From Mesorhizobium sp. WSM3860 (lineage in GTDB: Bacteria > Pseudomonadota > Alphaproteobacteria > Rhizobiales > Rhizobiaceae): a stretch of DNA of 64,000 nt. The position numbers and the translations under genes were made by a program. This document shows positions 41,336 through 50,843 of this stretch, piece by piece. Under the pieces are notes generated by a model, which had not been told where the DNA came from, did not search any database, and saw only the letters and a list, made by a program, of their open reading frames with translations. How positions within the stretch are numbered: the stretch's first letter is position 1; each line of letters starts with the position of its first letter. The DNA is taken from contig NZ_NSGF01000003.1 of the NCBI RefSeq assembly GCF_002294995.1, forward strand, positions 124,001 to 188,000, in the 5' to 3' direction.

Positions 41336-42256
41336 CTATTTCTTGACCGCGGCCGCGACTTCTGCCGCGAAATCGGTCGTTTCCTTCTCGATGCCTTCGC
41401 CCAGCGCGAAGCGCAGGTAAGCGGTGATCTTGGCCGGCGCGCCGATCTCCTTCTCGGCATCCTTCAGCGCCTTCTCGACGGTGATGTCGGGATTGAGCAC
41501 GAAGGCCTGCTTCAGGAGCACCACCTCTTCATAGAACTTGCGCAGCCGACCCTCTACCATCTTCTCGATGATCGCTTCCGGCTTGCCGGACTGGCGCGCC
41601 TGGTCGGAGAAGATCGCCTTCTCGCGCTCGACCAGCGCCGGGTCGACTTCCTCGGCAGTCAGCGCAACCGGGTTGGTCGCGGCGACATGCATGGCGACTT
41701 GGCGGCCGAAGGCGTTCGCCGCATGCTCATTGCCGGTGGTCTCGATCGCGACCAGCACGCCGAGCTTGCCGAGGCCGTCGGCGACGGCATTGTGGACATA
41801 GGTCGCGACCGCGCCATGCGGGACAGTGAGCTTGGCCGAGCGGCGGAAGCCCATGTTCTCGCCGATGGTGCCGACCGCGTCCTTGATAGTGTCGGTGACC
41901 GACTTGTCGGAGCCCGGATACTTGGCCGCGGCAACCGCTTCGGTCGTGCCGTAGGCGAGCGCCACCTTGGCGACGTTGGCGACGATCTCCTGGAAGGCGG
42001 CATTGCGGGCGACGAAGTCGGTCTCGGAATTCACCTCGACGACCGCGGCTTCGCGAACACCGGAATCGACGCCGATCAGGCCCTCAGCCGCGGTGCGGCC
42101 GGCCTTCTTGTCGGCCTTGGAGATGCCCTTCTTGCGCAGCCAGTCGACGGCCGCTTCCATGTCGCCGTTGGTTTCGTTCAACGCCGCCTTGCAGTCCATC
42201 ATGCCCGCGCCGGTCAAGTCGCGGAGTTCTTTGACCTGTGCAGCCGAAATGCTCAT
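41336..42256 (-). CDS. tsf: Elongation factor Ts
   Basis: EF-Ts is the guanine nucleotide exchange factor for EF-Tu. It has 306 residues. The N-terminal UBA-like domain has [20 protein letters not shown], and the core has [12 protein letters not shown] with the TDFV motif that contacts EF-Tu. It follows rpsB by 119 bases. The 3' neighbour is a convergent LysR gene rather than pyrH. Confidence 0.97.
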   Translation of the reverse strand: MSISAAQVKELRDLTGAGMMDCKAALNETNGDMEAAVDWLRKKGISKADKKAGRTAAEGLIGVDSGVREAAVVEVNSETDFVARNAAFQEIVANVAKVALAYGTTEAVAAAKYPGSDKSVTDTIKDAVGTIGENMGFRRSAKLTVPHGAVATYVHNAVADGLGKLGVLVAIETTGNEHAANAFGRQVAMHVAATNPVALTAEEVDPALVEREKAIFSDQARQSGKPEAIIEKMVEGRLRKFYEEVVLLKQAFVLNPDITVEKALKDAEKEIGAPAKITAYLRFALGEGIEKETTDFAAEVAAAVKK

Positions 42257-42350
42257 TGTCGCCTCTTTGTTTCAAATGCGCCGACGCACCATCGAATCCC
42301 GATGATGCGCCCGGCAAAAGCGCTTTAGCGCGCCAACTTATTGGAAAGAT

Positions 42351-42370
42351 GAAGGCCGGAGCCGGCCTTC
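42351..42370 (-). terminator. Hairpin between rpsB and tsf
   Basis: The inverted repeat gaaggccgg-ag-ccggccttc lies 6 bases past the rpsB stop codon and is followed on the minus strand by atctttcc. It may act as a partial terminator or RNA-processing site, setting the ratio of S2 to EF-Ts. Confidence 0.5.
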
Positions 42371-42375
42371 GCTTT

Positions 42376-43155
42376 TCAAGCTTCCGGAGCTTCAGTGGCC
42401 GGAGTGTCGAGCGCCGGTTCAACCGGGGCTTCGGCCGACGCGCCGATGTCCATGCCGAGCGCGCCCTGCTGCCTGGCGATGCCGTCGATGGCAGCCTTGG
42501 CGATCAGATCGCAGTAGAGCTGGATAGCGCGGGCCGCGTCGTCATTGCCGGGAATCGGGAAGTCGATCTTGTCCGGGTCGCAATTGGAATCGATGATGGC
42601 GACGACCGGGATGCCGAGGCGCTTGGCCTCGAGGATGGCAATCGCTTCCTTGTTGGTGTCGATGACGAACATCAGGTCCGGCGTCGAGCCCATGTCCTTG
42701 ATGCCGCCCAGCGCCTTGTTGAGCTTCTCGCGCTCGCGGTCGAGGTTGAGGCGCTCCTTCTTGGTGAGGCCCTGGGCCTCGCCGGCCAGCGTCTCGTCGA
42801 GCTTGCGCAGGCGCTGGATCGAATTCGAGATCGTCTTCCAGTTGGTCAGCATGCCGCCCAGCCAACGCGAGTTGACATAGTACTGGGCCGATCGCTGCGC
42901 GGCGTCGGCGACGATGTCCGAAGCCTGGCGCTTGGTGCCGACGAACAGCACGCGGCCGCCCTTGGCGACGGTGTCGGAAACCTGCTTCAGGGCCTGGTGC
43001 AGCAGCGGCACCGTCTGCGACAGGTCGATGATGTGGATGTTGTTGCGGGCGCCGTAGATGTAGGGCGCCATCTTCGGGTTCCAGCGGTGGGTCTGGTGGC
43101 CGAAGTGAACACCAGCTTCCAGAAGCTGGCGCATGCTGAAATCAGGCAGAGCCAT
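42376..43155 (-). CDS. rpsB: 30S ribosomal protein S2
   Basis: S2 binds late to the 30S subunit and helps place S1. It has 259 residues. Family motifs are [20 protein letters not shown] near the start, [31 protein letters not shown], and [20 protein letters not shown]. The C-terminal extension ([18 protein letters not shown]) is low-complexity and common in rhizobia. A strong predicted promoter lies about 130 bases upstream. Confidence 0.97.
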   Translation of the reverse strand: MALPDFSMRQLLEAGVHFGHQTHRWNPKMAPYIYGARNNIHIIDLSQTVPLLHQALKQVSDTVAKGGRVLFVGTKRQASDIVADAAQRSAQYYVNSRWLGGMLTNWKTISNSIQRLRKLDETLAGEAQGLTKKERLNLDREREKLNKALGGIKDMGSTPDLMFVIDTNKEAIAILEAKRLGIPVVAIIDSNCDPDKIDFPIPGNDDAARAIQLYCDLIAKAAIDGIARQQGALGMDIGASAEAPVEPALDTPATEAPEA

Positions 43156-43282
43156 TCTTTAGTTCCTTTCCGGTTGGCCTCCACGGACACAGGCATTTCG
43201 GACTTGTGTCCTGATGCCACCGGAGGTTTCAGCCGGATTTCTCCCGGGCAGACACCAAAGTCCGTGTGTGGAATGAGCGCGC

Positions 43283-43311
43283 ATATAGAGGGGAAGCGCC
43301 ACAAACGCAAG
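43283..43311 (-). promoter_or_regulatory. Predicted housekeeping promoter of rpsB
   Basis: On the minus strand the sequence reads CTTGCG, 17 bases, CTATAT. This fits the alphaproteobacterial sigma-70 consensus (CTTGAC-N17-CTATAT). Transcription would start about 120 bases upstream of rpsB, leaving a leader that could host regulation by S2. Confidence 0.5.
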
Positions 43312-43414
43312 CCGGGCGCCGGAAAACGCTTCCACCTGCGGCGATCCGCGCAGCCAATGCATGTCGCCCAGAAGTGTGCTGCGGTTCTGGGACAACGACA
43401 CGCATCAAAGCAGA

Positions 43415-43693
43415 TCAGCGTTTCGCCTTGCCGTTCGGCACCCGCACGCGGCGGAAGACGGCGACGATCTCCTCGCGACTGCATTCGACCGCGCCAAGCC
43501 GCACGGCGCGGTCGCGCTCGAAGCCGGTGATATCGTAATGCGGCGCCGAAGTCTTCGGCGGCCCCTGATAGGACGAGCGCTTGAGGCCGAGCTCGGCGGC
43601 AAAGCGGTGGAGCTCGTCGGTGTCGTCGGCGAGCAAATGGCACCAGCGATGGCCGGCCCATTTCCAGATCGCCGCATCGACATAGACAGCCAT
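43415..43693 (-). CDS. DUF4031 domain protein
   Basis: This 92-residue protein matches the DUF4031 pattern: MAVYVDAAIWKWAGHRWCHL, DDTDELHRFAAELGLKR, then PHYDITGFERDRAVRLGAVE. The C-terminus is basic (FRRVRVPNGKAKR). No function is known for the family. It sits 65 bases from the acyltransferase gene start-to-stop interval on the same strand, and upstream of the rpsB promoter region. Confidence 0.85.
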   Translation of the reverse strand: MAVYVDAAIWKWAGHRWCHLLADDTDELHRFAAELGLKRSSYQGPPKTSAPHYDITGFERDRAVRLGAVECSREEIVAVFRRVRVPNGKAKR

Positions 43694-43757
43694 CGAGCTT
43701 GCCGCACTCCAACCGACATCGGCGGCCCGCTCACAATCACCCCGGGCCGACGCGAAG

Positions 43758-45107
43758 TCAGCGATGATAGAAGGGATTCGGATAGGAAATGAAGCCGCCG
43801 GCGGCTTCGAGTTCGGTCACCATCCTCGAGACCGCTTCCTGCATCTGTGAGCGCAGCATGGCGAGCGCCTCTTCGACCGAACCATCATAAGCATGAAGTG
43901 CCAACGGCTCCGGCACGCGGATGTGAGCGCAGCGCGGCCCGGCGGGCTGCGGAATGAAGCGGTTGATCGAGTCGCGCAAGGTGCCTTTGCAATAGTCGTT
44001 GCGGATGCGCTTCAGATGCTCGGCGATCTCCTCCTGCATTATCGTCTGATTAGCGAAGGCCCAGTGGCCGACGCGCTGGATGCGCTGGATCGTTTCCGCC
44101 AGTTTTCGCACGCGTTTTTGCTCATCCGCATCAGCCTTGCCCTCGCGCAGCCAGCGGCGCGAATGCCGCAGCAACTCGGCCAAGTCGAGGTCGGGTTCGG
44201 CCGCAAGGGCATCGGCGAGCCGCAGGCCAAGCTCGGCCAGCACCCTTTGCTGGCGGCTGGCAAAGGAAGCGCCCGCCTCTGCGGTCAGGCCGCAGGCCTT
44301 TTCGTCGCGGGACAGCACGCTTGAATAGATGCGGTAGACGCGTTCCGGCAGCGAGCCGTCTCCGGCCTCTTCGATTTTCAGGCTCTTCTCGACATAGGCG
44401 CATTCCCTGGCGAGCGGCCGCTCGACAGTGCCGATAAAGGCGAGCTTCCAGACAACAGGAGCGACCCAGACTTTGAAATCCTTGTTGGTTTCGCGCCCGC
44501 GCTTCAGCGCCGCCAGCCCCATCTCCACCGCGCCGGGAAGCAGCGGCGCGACATAGTTGCCGTGCCAGCCGACGCTGCCTTCCGGATGAAGCAGCACGCC
44601 ATGGCCCTTCAGCGCCCAGTCGACCGAATGCGCTTTGGCGGCTTCGCTGTTGCCGGGAATCTGCGCGATCAGATTGTTGGCCAGCCAGAATTTCTGCATC
44701 AGCCGGCCGAGCCCATTCACCACGCCATGTGTTGCCCATGAGGCGGCAAGCGGGCTGACGCGCGAGACGAGCTCCTTGTCGATCATCCAGTCGGTGAAGA
44801 ATTCCGGATGGTTGGGCGTGATGAACGTCGCTTGGCCTTCGCCGCAGCAGGCCTGCAGCTTCTGCTGGTCGGCGACGGGAAAATCGATGTGGCGGACATT
44901 GGCGACGCCGCGCAGGCCGGCGAGCCGATTGAACGGCAACAGGTCGCGGAAGCCGGGAACCCCACGCAGCATGACGATGCGGTTGACGATCGTCATCACC
45001 TTGATCAGCGCCGGATTGGGTCGCGGCGCCACGAAGACGTCGATCCTGCCCAAGCTTTCCCCCGAAATGCCTACGGGAATGCTGGAACGGGATTGCGGCG
45101 CCTTCAA
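43758..45107 (-). CDS. PlsC-like 1-acyl-glycerol-3-phosphate acyltransferase family protein
   Basis: The protein has 449 residues. The acyltransferase block is clear: TFITPNHPEFFTDWMIDKE supplies the NHx5D catalytic motif at about residue 100, and LLHPEGSVGWHGN supplies the EG(S/T) substrate motif. The region after about residue 240 is a long helical extension not found in classical PlsC (about 250 residues). It could bind the acceptor or the membrane. No membrane helix is evident. The acceptor could be a phospholipid precursor or another lipid. Confidence 0.78.
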   Translation of the reverse strand: MKAPQSRSSIPVGISGESLGRIDVFVAPRPNPALIKVMTIVNRIVMLRGVPGFRDLLPFNRLAGLRGVANVRHIDFPVADQQKLQACCGEGQATFITPNHPEFFTDWMIDKELVSRVSPLAASWATHGVVNGLGRLMQKFWLANNLIAQIPGNSEAAKAHSVDWALKGHGVLLHPEGSVGWHGNYVAPLLPGAVEMGLAALKRGRETNKDFKVWVAPVVWKLAFIGTVERPLARECAYVEKSLKIEEAGDGSLPERVYRIYSSVLSRDEKACGLTAEAGASFASRQQRVLAELGLRLADALAAEPDLDLAELLRHSRRWLREGKADADEQKRVRKLAETIQRIQRVGHWAFANQTIMQEEIAEHLKRIRNDYCKGTLRDSINRFIPQPAGPRCAHIRVPEPLALHAYDGSVEEALAMLRSQMQEAVSRMVTELEAAGGFISYPNPFYHR

Positions 45108-45147
45108 GTCAGGCGCCGCGACGCATCGCGTAGTGGTTAACCCGCCG

Positions 45148-45978
45148 CTATTTCGAGGCCGGACAGGGCTTCGCCTGATCGAACAGCGACAAATCCACCA
45201 ATTTCCCGGTCATCGAGAAGTCGCCATAGTCCATGACGAGGTCGCGCGTGATGCCGTTCTCATGCAGCTTGAAGCTGATCCGGTACTCCGGCACCTCTTC
45301 GCCGCTTTTATCGGTGTCGTCGAAATAGGCGATGTCGACTGGCCAGTATTTGTCGGTGGCAAGCTTTGCGAGCGCCGGCGCTTCCGGGTCCGCCTTGTCG
45401 GCGTCGGCTCTCTTGCCGACGACGACGGTGGTAGTCATCACCTTGTTGGCATCCTCGGAGCCGTCGAACAGATTGGTCTGATAGAAGTTCTCTCCCTTCT
45501 CGGCCTTGCCGATCAGTTCCACGAGGTGCTGGGTGGGGAACTGCGTGGCGGCGAGTTCGAGCGTGTTCTTGTCGGGTTTGTCGATATTGACTTTAAGGCC
45601 TTTCGGCTCTCTGGTCGCCATACCCTTGACCTCCTTGTCGAGGTTCTGGTCGACGAAGGACTTGGTCACGAAGGAGAAGGTCTTGCCTTCGGCGTCCTCG
45701 AACGTCGTCGTCTGCTGGTCGGTCAGCCTGGTGTTCTCGCTGGTGACGATCTGGGTGACGAAACGGAACTTCACCGTATAGCCCTCGCAGGGAGAGCCGT
45801 TGAACTCATAAACCATGCGGCCGGAAATACCTGTGATGCCCGAGCGGTCGGACGCCTTGTTGAGGGTAAGGTCGTAGACGGCGCGGTGCGCCTGCAGCGC
45901 GGGCACGGCAAGGGCCGGAGCCATCGGGATGGCCGCCGACACGAGAGCGGCGGAAAGAAAAAGGCGCGTCAAGCGCAT
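45148..45978 (-). CDS. eipB: EipB-like periplasmic cell envelope integrity protein (DUF1849)
   Basis: The protein has 276 residues with a signal peptide (about 1-24, ending APALAVP). The mature part opens with LQAHRAVYDLTLNKASDRSG and continues as a beta-rich fold, as in EipB of Brucella, a spiral-shaped periplasmic protein needed for envelope integrity. Two cysteines are conserved in position: one in GSPCEGY and one in the C-terminal AKPCPASK, which would form the family disulfide. It is transcribed away from the RidA-like gene. Confidence 0.87.
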   Translation of the reverse strand: MRLTRLFLSAALVSAAIPMAPALAVPALQAHRAVYDLTLNKASDRSGITGISGRMVYEFNGSPCEGYTVKFRFVTQIVTSENTRLTDQQTTTFEDAEGKTFSFVTKSFVDQNLDKEVKGMATREPKGLKVNIDKPDKNTLELAATQFPTQHLVELIGKAEKGENFYQTNLFDGSEDANKVMTTTVVVGKRADADKADPEAPALAKLATDKYWPVDIAYFDDTDKSGEEVPEYRISFKLHENGITRDLVMDYGDFSMTGKLVDLSLFDQAKPCPASK

Positions 45979-46116
45979 GCAGTGCTCCGATCGTCGCGGC
46001 CGATGGCAGGCCGCAGGGAAAGATGGTCCAGCTTAAAAAAAGTCGTGGCGGAAGCGAGGCAAAAATAGCAATTTCGGCCCCGCCAACGCGGCGCCTTCCA
46101 GCAATAGGGAAAACCA

Positions 46117-46581
46117 ATGAGCGAAACAATCGAAAAGCGGCTAAGCGATCTCGGCGTTACCATTCCGGCCGCCGCAGCGCCGGCCGCCAACTACGTGCCC
46201 TACTGCCGGACCGGCAACACGCTCTTCACCGCCGGGCAGCTGCCGCTGAAGGACGGCAAGCTGCAGGCAAGCGGGCTGCTTGGCCGCGACATCGATACCG
46301 CCGCCGGCAAGGAGGGCGCAAAATTCTGCGCCATCAACATCCTGGCGCAGGCCAAGGCAGCACTTGGCGATCTCGAAAAAATCCGCCGGCTGGTCAAGAT
46401 CACGGTCTTCGTCGCATCGGCGCCGGACTTCGTCGAGCAGCATCTGGTCGCCAACGGCGCCTCCGACTTCTTCGTCGCGGTCCTCGGCGAACGTGGCAAG
46501 CACGCCCGCTCCGCCGTCGGCACCGCTTCGCTCCCGCTCAATGCGGCGGTCGAGATCGAAGCGATCTTCGAAGTCGAGTGA
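46117..46581 (+). CDS. RidA/YjgF-family protein
   Basis: The protein has 154 residues. It belongs to the Rid superfamily, whose RidA members deaminate reactive enamine/imine intermediates. Features are TLFTAGQLPLKDGKL, NILAQAKAALGDLEKI and ITVFVASAPDFVEQHLVANG. The C-terminus ends in ARSAVGTASLPLNAAVEIEA, where the catalytic Arg of archetypal RidA proteins would sit in RSAVG. It resembles the long YjgF-like subgroup found beside GDPD genes in rhizobia. The downstream phosphodiesterase starts 12 bases later. Confidence 0.87.
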   Translation: MSETIEKRLSDLGVTIPAAAAPAANYVPYCRTGNTLFTAGQLPLKDGKLQASGLLGRDIDTAAGKEGAKFCAINILAQAKAALGDLEKIRRLVKITVFVASAPDFVEQHLVANGASDFFVAVLGERGKHARSAVGTASLPLNAAVEIEAIFEVE

Positions 46582-46593
46582 AACGAGCCTGAC

Positions 46594-47322
46594 ATGACCG
46601 ACCTTTCCTGGTTGATTGCCCGCCCGGTCGCGCATCGCGGCTTCCATGACATGAACAAGACACGCTGGGAGAACACGCTGTCGGCCTTCGCCGCGGCAGC
46701 CGAGCGCGGTTACGCGATTGAATGCGACGTGCATATCTCGTCCGATGGCGTTCCCGTCATCATCCACGACGGCGACCTGAAACGCCTGACAGGCGAGGAT
46801 GGCTTCGTCTGGCAACGCACCGCGGCCGAGCTCACCGCGCTCAAGGTGGGCGGCACGAAAGATCATGTGCCGACGCTGCAGGAGGCGCTCGACCTGATCG
46901 ACGGGCGCGTGCCGCTGGTGGTCGAGCTGAAAGGTGTTGCCGGCCACGACAAAGGATTGGTTGCGAGCGTCGGCGGGCTGCTCAAGCGCTACAATGGCAA
47001 GGTGGCGATCATGTCGTTTGACCATTGGCTGATCCGCGACTTCGCCAAGGAGGCGCCGGGCATTCCCGGCGGGCTGACCGCCTACGGCAAGGACGACCAG
47101 CTGATCGAGGCGCATTTTGCGATGCTGGCGCACAACCTCGCCTTCACCTCTTACGCCGCCGGCGATCTGCCGAACCCGTTCGTCAGCTTCGTGCGCGAAA
47201 AGCTCAGGATGCCAGTCATCACCTGGACCGTGCACGACCAGCCGGCGGTCGACCTCACCTTCAAATATGCCGACCAGATGACCTTCGAAGGCTTTGAGCC
47301 GGACCTGGTCAAGGTCGCCTAG
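46594..47322 (+). CDS. Glycerophosphodiester phosphodiesterase
   Basis: The protein has 242 residues and no signal peptide, so it is probably cytoplasmic. The GDPD TIM barrel is shown by PVAHRGFHD, NTLSAFAAAAERGYAIECDV and the second catalytic His in VIIHDGDLKRLTG. LVVELKG supplies a metal ligand and VITWTVHD is close to the C-terminus. It would release glycerol 3-phosphate from deacylated phospholipids. It is in an operon with the RidA-like gene. Confidence 0.9.
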   Translation: MTDLSWLIARPVAHRGFHDMNKTRWENTLSAFAAAAERGYAIECDVHISSDGVPVIIHDGDLKRLTGEDGFVWQRTAAELTALKVGGTKDHVPTLQEALDLIDGRVPLVVELKGVAGHDKGLVASVGGLLKRYNGKVAIMSFDHWLIRDFAKEAPGIPGGLTAYGKDDQLIEAHFAMLAHNLAFTSYAAGDLPNPFVSFVREKLRMPVITWTVHDQPAVDLTFKYADQMTFEGFEPDLVKVA

Positions 47323-47336
47323 AGCTGGATGAATTC

Positions 47337-47420
47337 AGGTCGAACGACCTGGATCAGATCCGCCTAAAGAGAGAGCATGATGTCGTCCGAAAACCGCTTC
47401 ACACTTTTCGGCATCGATGC
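47337..47420. repeat. Palindromic intergenic repeat after the GDPD gene
   Basis: Two palindromic pieces lie here: a small hairpin (aggtcgaacgacct, 47337-47350) and a longer imperfect palindrome (47375-47420) that starts gcatgatg and ends catcgatgc with ccgaaaa/ttttcgg inside. The second matches the style of the abundant interspersed palindromes of rhizobial genomes (core ccgaaaaccgcttcacactt). It may also terminate the upstream operon. Confidence 0.6.
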
Positions 47421-47480
47421 TGCTGAGGCAGTGCCTGAAACGTGACTTGTAGCTGCCCTGAGGACGCTTAAATAAGCCGG

Positions 47481-48695
47481 ATGGATCAGGGTGACGACGA
47501 CGATGGACGGACAGCGAATGCGGACTTTACGGTCCGCGTCGCGGCGGGCATCGGCGCATTCACCTGCGATGAATGGAACGGCTTCGCCGCAACCACGCGC
47601 GGCGACAAAGCCAAAGGCTACAACCCGCTCGTTTCATTCGCTTTTCTGAGCGCGCTTGAGGAGTCTGGCTGTGCCGTGCGGCGCACCGGCTGGCAGGGTC
47701 ATCACCTCCGGCTCGAGACGGCGCAGGGCAAGCTGCTGGGCGCCGTTCCTTGCTATCTCAAATCGCACAGTCAGGGCGAATATGTCTTCGACCATGGCTG
47801 GTCGGACGCGTTCGAGCGCGCCGGTGGACGCTATTACCCCAAGCTGCAATGCTCGGTGCCGTTCACGCCGGTCACCGGCCCTCGCCTGCTCGTAAGCAGG
47901 GGCGAGGACGAAGGCGCGGTGAAGGCCGGCCTTGCCGCCGGACTGAAATTGGTGAGCGACAAGCTTGGCGTGTCTTCCGCGCATGTCACCTTCGCGGCCG
48001 AGCCCGACATCGCGACGCTCGAGGCAGCGGGTTTCCTGCACCGGACCGATCAGCAGTTCCATTTCTTCAACGAAGGCTTTTCGAGCTATGACGACTTCCT
48101 CGCCACGCTGGCCTCACGCAAGCGCAAGGCGCTGAAGAAGGAGCGCCGCGAGGCGCTGGCGGACGGCATCTCTATCGATTGGCTGACCGGCAGGGACCTC
48201 ACCGAACGGGCCTGGGACGATTTCTTCGGTTTCTACATGGATACCGGCGGCAGGAAATGGGGCCGCCCCTATCTCAATCGCCAGTTCTTCTCACTGATCG
48301 GCGAGCGCATGGCCGAGGACATTCTGCTGGTCATGGCCAAGCGCAACGGCCGCTACATTGCGGGCGCCATCAACTTCATCGGCTCCGACGCGCTTTACGG
48401 CCGCAACTGGGGCTGCATCGAGGATCACCCCTTCCTGCATTTCGAGGTCTGCTACCATCAGGCGATCGACTTCGCGATCGAGCGCAAGTTGAAGGTGGTG
48501 GAGGCCGGCGCGCAAGGCGAGCACAAGCTGGCGCGCGGCTACCAGCCGGTGACCATGCATTCGGCGCACTACATCGCCCATCCCGGCCTGCGCAACGCGG
48601 TCGCCGACTACCTTCGCCGCGAGAGGCGCGAGGTGGAGCGGATGGGGGAGTATCTCGAAGAGCACACCCCGTTCCGCAAGGATCTCAAGGAATAG
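47481..48695 (+). CDS. FemAB-like / peptidogalycan biosynthesis protein (COG3146, GNAT fold)
   Basis: The protein has 404 residues. It matches the COG3146 family: the FNPL-type loop GYNPLVSFAFLSALEESG, then GWQGHHLRLETAQGKLLGAV, YVFDHGWSDAFERAGGRYYP and KLQCSVPFTPVTGPRLL. In the second half it has a run of basic residues (SRKRKALKKERREAL) and a FEVCYHQAIDFAIERKLKVV segment. The fold is a double GNAT of the FemAB type. These proteins are thought to transfer an acyl or aminoacyl group to envelope material, but no substrate is proven. Confidence 0.85.
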   Translation: MDQGDDDDGRTANADFTVRVAAGIGAFTCDEWNGFAATTRGDKAKGYNPLVSFAFLSALEESGCAVRRTGWQGHHLRLETAQGKLLGAVPCYLKSHSQGEYVFDHGWSDAFERAGGRYYPKLQCSVPFTPVTGPRLLVSRGEDEGAVKAGLAAGLKLVSDKLGVSSAHVTFAAEPDIATLEAAGFLHRTDQQFHFFNEGFSSYDDFLATLASRKRKALKKERREALADGISIDWLTGRDLTERAWDDFFGFYMDTGGRKWGRPYLNRQFFSLIGERMAEDILLVMAKRNGRYIAGAINFIGSDALYGRNWGCIEDHPFLHFEVCYHQAIDFAIERKLKVVEAGAQGEHKLARGYQPVTMHSAHYIAHPGLRNAVADYLRRERREVERMGEYLEEHTPFRKDLKE

Positions 48696-48871
48696 CTGGG
48701 GCCTTGCCATCCACAGTCATCCTGACATTGAGGTATCAGACGACAAACACCCGCGTTCATTAAACAGCGATGGCCGACGACCGCGCACTGCCGACAGATC
48801 GGCCCAATCGTCTTGCCGCTCGGAAGCGGCTTCGCTACACCGGACGACGACGATAATCCGGAGTGCCCGCC

Positions 48872-49300
48872 ATGGCCGAAGCCTACGATCCCGGCAACAT
48901 CTTTGCGAAGATCCTGCGCGGCGAAATCCCCTCGCACCGCATCTATGAGGACGACGCGGTCGTTGCCTTCATGGATGTGATGCCGCAAGGGGTTGGCCAC
49001 ACGCTGGTGGTGCCGAAGGCGCCGTCGCGCAATATCCTCGACGCCGATCCGGCAACATTCGGTCCGCTGTTTGCCGTGGTGCAGAAGGTGGCGGTTGCCG
49101 TGAAAGAGGCCTTCAACGCCGACGGCGTCACCTTGATGCAATTCAACGAGCGGGCCTCCGGGCAGACCGTCTACCATCTCCATGTCCACGTCATTCCGCG
49201 CTTCGACGGCGTGCCGCTGAAGCCCCATTCCGGGCAGATGGAAAAGCCGGAAGTGCTGGCCGAGAACGCCGGCAAGATCCGCGCGGCACTGGGAAACTAA
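48872..49300 (+). CDS. HIT-family nucleotide hydrolase (HinT-like)
   Basis: The protein has 142 residues from the ATG at 48872 (a GTG three codons upstream is an alternative). Typical features are NIFAKILRGEIPSHRIYEDD, VAFMDVMPQGVGHTLVVPK and the histidine triad YHLHVHVIPRF. HIT proteins cleave adenosine phosphoramidates and similar nucleotides. It stands alone between two intergenic stretches. Confidence 0.93.
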   Translation: MAEAYDPGNIFAKILRGEIPSHRIYEDDAVVAFMDVMPQGVGHTLVVPKAPSRNILDADPATFGPLFAVVQKVAVAVKEAFNADGVTLMQFNERASGQTVYHLHVHVIPRFDGVPLKPHSGQMEKPEVLAENAGKIRAALGN

Positions 49301-49511
49301 AGCGCGCCGCCCGCCGGCTTTGAAGGCCGACCGATAAGATCGGACTGACGATCACGATTTCGATTTGCCGCGACAACCTCCGCGCGTTTTCCCGCGGCCG
49401 GCCGCGTGCGGCGCCGGATGCGACCGTTTGCACTCGAATCGTTTGGTTAGGAAATATCGAACCATCTCGCTGTAAAACGCGGAGGCATAGCGAGCTAGTG
49501 GGTTTCAAACC

Positions 49512-50606
49512 ATGGAAAATTCGGTTGCGGCGTCGACCCCCCTTGCGAGGACGGCTGTCGGACGTGCCTTTCTGATTGCGCTGGCGGACGCCTTTCGACG
49601 GCACCGATTGCTCCACGCCTTGGCCGTCGGCGCCCTGCTTCTGGCAACAGCGATCGGCATGCGCACCGGAAACATGCCGGATTTCGGCGTACTGAAGGAA
49701 TACATTGAGTACCTTCTCATCGCTTTCTGGATCTGCGGCTGCCTCTTTGCACTTGGGATCTTTCTTCACCTTGCGCTGGTCAAACGGGATGCCGAACCGC
49801 TCGGCACCTTTCTGAAATCGCTGGGCAGCTTTTTCGGCGACGCCGAACGCACTGCCAATAGCCTCAACGGCCTGACCGCGAGCATCGCCTTCGTATCGGC
49901 CGTCGGTGTGCTGAAAGGAGCCATCGCAATCCTCTCCCCTTTTGCATGGGACAAGGCGCTGGCCCACGCCGATCGGATCCTGCATTTCGGTAGAGCCCCG
50001 GACGAATGGCTGTGGTTTGTCGTTCAGTCGCCATTTGCATTGAGGATGCTCAATATCGCATACAATTTCTGGTTCATCGTGCTCATCGCCACGGTTTTCA
50101 CCGCCTGCATCACGCGCAAAGATACGAAGCTGCGTCATCAGTTCCTGATGAGTTTCATGCTGATATGGACGCTTGGCGGCTTCTTCCTGGCGATGGGGCT
50201 GTCCTCGGCCGGGCCGTGCTTTTACGAGCGACTGGGACTCGGCGGTGACTTTCGCCCCCTCATGCAGGCCCTCGCCGCCGCCGATCGCGTTTATCCGATT
50301 TGGGCGCTCAGCACGCAGGACATGCTATGGAGCGGCTATACCGGCGCGACCGTCGGCAGCATCGGAATATCCGCTTTCCCGTCCATGCACGTGGCGATGG
50401 CGGTGCTTTTCTCTCTCTACGCAACGGGGCGCTCCCGGCCGGCCGGTATCCTGATGTGGGCATTCGCTGCTCTGATAATGGTCGGCTCGGTCGCACTTGG
50501 CTGGCATTATGCCATCGACGGCTACGCGGGTGCGCTCTTGTCGATCATGATCTGGAAGGCGTGCGGATATTTCCTGACACGCTTCGCGCCGGACGGCGTT
50601 GCTTGA
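49512..50606 (+). CDS. PAP2-superfamily membrane protein, inositolphosphotransferase-like
   Basis: The protein has 364 residues and about eight helices. PAP2 motifs are present in their membrane setting: the C2 motif ISAFPSMHVAMAVLF and the C3 motif VALGWHYAIDGYAG. The C1 motif is not obvious. The ISAFPSMH form points to the PAP2_3 group, which includes Aur1-type inositolphosphorylceramide synthases. Possible roles are lipid phosphate phosphatase or transfer of a phospho-head group. No lipid-synthesis neighbour narrows this down. Confidence 0.8.
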   Translation: MENSVAASTPLARTAVGRAFLIALADAFRRHRLLHALAVGALLLATAIGMRTGNMPDFGVLKEYIEYLLIAFWICGCLFALGIFLHLALVKRDAEPLGTFLKSLGSFFGDAERTANSLNGLTASIAFVSAVGVLKGAIAILSPFAWDKALAHADRILHFGRAPDEWLWFVVQSPFALRMLNIAYNFWFIVLIATVFTACITRKDTKLRHQFLMSFMLIWTLGGFFLAMGLSSAGPCFYERLGLGGDFRPLMQALAAADRVYPIWALSTQDMLWSGYTGATVGSIGISAFPSMHVAMAVLFSLYATGRSRPAGILMWAFAALIMVGSVALGWHYAIDGYAGALLSIMIWKACGYFLTRFAPDGVA

Positions 50607-50717
50607 CTCTGCAGCCAGCAAACATTTCCCGGCGGCGGCAATGCTCGACTTCCGGAGGGCGGCGCGCCATTCAGTATGATGATTTGGCCAGCCGCCATGT
50701 GCCGGTTCCTCCCCAAC

Positions 50718-50743
50718 GAAAAAGCCCCGTTGCCGGGGCTTTT
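50718..50743. terminator. Strong bidirectional terminator between the PAP2 gene and clpA
   Basis: A perfect 11-bp stem (aaaaagccccg / cggggcttttt) with the loop ttgc lies between convergent genes. A-rich and T-rich flanks make it work in both directions. It lies about 100 bases beyond each stop codon. Confidence 0.85.
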
Positions 50744-50843
50744 TGACTTCAACGCATGTCGCCAAAGGTGGGCAGCGGTTTTGGTAACAAACACCTGGAG
50801 CGCGCCGCCTGAATCCGTTTCAGCGCGACGCGCATTAGGTCGA

